A stretch of 33,848 nucleotides of DNA. Origin: Anaerococcus sp. (GTDB lineage Bacteria; Bacillota; Clostridia; Tissierellales; Peptoniphilaceae). The notes under the pieces were generated by a model that made no database searches, had not been told where the DNA came from, and saw only the letters and a list, made by a program, of their open reading frames with translations. Below are positions 32,614-33,848 of this stretch, piece by piece. The position numbers were made by a program, and so were the translations under genes. Location of the stretch: positions 1 to 33,848 of the forward strand of contig JALEUV010000012.1 of the NCBI GenBank assembly GCA_022780515.1, read 5' to 3'. The number at the start of each line of letters is the position of its first letter. Positions within the stretch are counted from its first letter, which is position 1.

Positions 32614-33709
32614 CTTACTTTTGGACTTTTTTTCATTGCCGGTAGGGCCTATGCTGGTGAAGGTGATTTAAAAAATGATATTCGAGAGGCTGTTTTTTCT
32701 ACTGTTGATGGCAAGCTTAACTACCAAGTCTATATCAAAAGCCTTTATGGACCAAGTGATGTTGATGTTCATATGCAAAATACCGATGAAGACTACTTTA
32801 CATCAGCATCTACCATCAAGATTTTATAGGACTTGCAGTAAGGGAGCAGGTCCTAGATGGAGATTTATCCTATACAGATAAGATCAAAAGAGATCTAGAC
32901 CTTGCTTTGAGAAATTTAGATAATGAAGTGACAAATAAACTCATAGATGCCCTGAGTGGTTTTGATAGGATAAACCAAACAATTTATAAGTATACTAAGA
33001 GCAATTTGACCCAACTAAATAGGTATATGCTAGGAGAGGTAAGCAAAATATAACCAATCCAAGGGGCTTAACCAAGGGGGATGGTAGCCATATACACAGC
33101 AGGTGACTACATAAGTAAAGATATGCTTGAGTCTATGGAAAATTCTTCTTCCAAAAGAAAAAACTTCTAAAAAATATAAATCCAGATTATATCACCTAAA
33201 ACAAAACAGGTGAGCTTATAACTATAGAAAATGACCTTGCCCTATAGAAACAGATAAGTCACCATTTACCATTAGCCTCTTAACTGATAACCAAGACTAT
33301 ATGGACAAGGCTATCCAACTTTATTTAATGAACCTCTTAGGAGAGAAGGTAACCAAGGCTTTCAAAAGCTTTGATGAAGAATATATCAAAGACCTGGAAA
33401 GAAAAGAAGAAGAATTTTACCAAGGATTGGCTACAGACGATGAAAAGTTAGCCTATACCATCTACAAAAATCAAATTTTTGTAGATGCATCCAAGATTCT
33501 AATCAATACAATCCCAAATGCCATAAAACCTATGAGGACAAATCTCGATGAACTTATAAGAGAAGCTGAAGAACCAGTAGGTCAGACGAGCAAGATATTA
33601 AACCAAGAATCAAATATTCCTACAGAAGATGAAGATACTTGGAAGATCAATCTAATAAGACTTATATTTACTGATGAAAGCGAGCTTATAAATATAAACA
33701 AGGACCTAG
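32614..33709 (+). pseudogene. Decayed beta-lactamase-like serine hydrolase, cut by an IS element
   Basis: The first readable frame has an export signal (LTFGLFFIAGRAYA) and then the class A-like SxxK motif in SASTIKIL. A one-base loss gives TAG at 32827-32829; the protein resumes in another frame as GLAVREQVLDG and GFDRINQTIYKY, with a further stop at 33051-33053. After more breaks the KTG-type motif NKTGELITIENDLA appears near 33200, and another frameshift leads to SPFTISLLTDNQDY and a continuous 138-codon tail from 33301. The tail is long and unlike the core family; I do not recognise it. The final stop at 33715-33717 comes from the inserted element, so the true C-terminus is missing. The signature residues identify the family; the gene cannot work. 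Confidence 0.82.
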
Positions 33710-33848
33710 TGACCTGAACCCCAAAATCCGGAATACGGATGGAGGGGTTTTAGTATGCCAAAATACACAAAAGAATTTAAAATAAAATTAATATTAGAAT
33801 ATCTTTCAAGAGAAACTGGTGGTTATGGAAGTGTAGCTGAAAAATATA
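33710..33848 (+). mobile_element. IS3-family (IS150-like) insertion sequence, left end
   Basis: The sequence from about 33710 (TGACCTGAACCCCAAAATC) has the TG start and style of an IS3-family terminal repeat. A hairpin ATCCG/CGGAT and a GGAGGGG ribosome binding site follow, then the first transposase codons. The element continues beyond the window, so its right end and target duplication cannot be seen. The exact left boundary may be 33710 or 33715. Confidence 0.75.
33755..33848 (+). CDS. IS3-family transposase OrfA (partial, runs off the window)
   Basis: The first 31 codons encode MPKYTKEFKIKLILEYLSRE and then a glycine-containing GGYGSVAEKY, the start of a helix-turn-helix OrfA of the IS150 group. 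It has the ribosome binding site GGAGGGG. In this family OrfA is joined to OrfB, the DDE transposase, by ribosomal frameshifting; OrfB lies outside the window. Confidence 0.8.
   Translation, partial: MPKYTKEFKIKLILEYLSRETGGYGSVAEKY

Noticed and set aside
32675..32881. Open frame of 68 codons inside the serine hydrolase remnant
   Set aside because: It is out of frame with the recognisable hydrolase motifs and has no ribosome binding site; it is an artefact of the pseudogene.
1..33848. CRISPR array, toxin-antitoxin pair or phage-defence island
   Set aside because: No regularly spaced repeats, no small divergent toxin-antitoxin genes and no nuclease/helicase cluster were seen in any part of the window.

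Overview
The window is AT-rich DNA from a low-GC Gram-positive anaerobe. The closest match I recognise is the Peptoniphilaceae, probably Anaerococcus or a near relative; this rests on gene content and protein style, not on a search. Supporting signs are a T-box leader, an rpsF-ssb-rpsR operon, strong purine-rich ribosome binding sites, heavy use of AGG/AGA and ATA codons, a flavodiiron protein, a membrane pyrophosphatase and an amino-acid-based transport repertoire.

Layout. 1-3233: trehalose PTS permease (EIIBC) and phospho-trehalase. 3234-4493: decayed DNA holding a small broken membrane gene and an ABC exporter whose ATPase and permease have collapsed into one pseudogene. 4494-8386: a same-strand run of a GH13-like protein without catalytic residues, a nucleotide-sugar dehydrogenase, an alpha/beta-barrel protein and a P1-family peptidase. 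8387-9597: promoter, probable S6:S18 leader, rpsF, ssb, rpsR, terminator. 9640-12151: small membrane exporter family protein and the ion-pumping pyrophosphatase. 12148-14615: T-box regulated amino-acid ABC transporter (binding protein fused to permease, plus ATPase). 14616-15672: tRNA-Leu(AAG), a gene-poor stretch with a probable IS scar, and an internally deleted glpK. 15823-18586: ispE, murI and a VanY-like peptidase behind a structured leader. 18587-20662: ridA and an aldehyde dehydrogenase. 20670-23858: flavodiiron protein and an acyl-CoA dehydrogenase fused to an EtfA FAD domain. 23893-27137: nucleoside deoxyribosyltransferase, divergent nadE, a metallophosphoesterase and an odd tRNA-like gene overlapping its 3' end. 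27272-29411: RmlD-like reductase and dicarboxylate/amino-acid symporter. 29409-32461: divergent Fur-family regulator (probably Zur) and a znuACB-type zinc uptake operon with a palindrome at the transcription start. 32614-33848: a broken beta-lactamase-like serine hydrolase interrupted by an IS3-family element that runs off the window.

How the genes fit together. Most of the window is housekeeping (translation, cell wall, isoprenoid, NAD, ion homeostasis) separated by short decayed patches. The most unusual proteins have altered catalysis or architecture: the GH13-like protein with no catalytic triad, NadE with glycine where the glutaminase cysteine should be, the VanY-like protein without the expected glutamate, and the dehydrogenase-EtfA fusion. 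The T-box appears to read a GAG (Glu) specifier, which would make the transporter respond to uncharged tRNA-Glu. I saw no CRISPR array, no recognisable defence island and no complete prophage.
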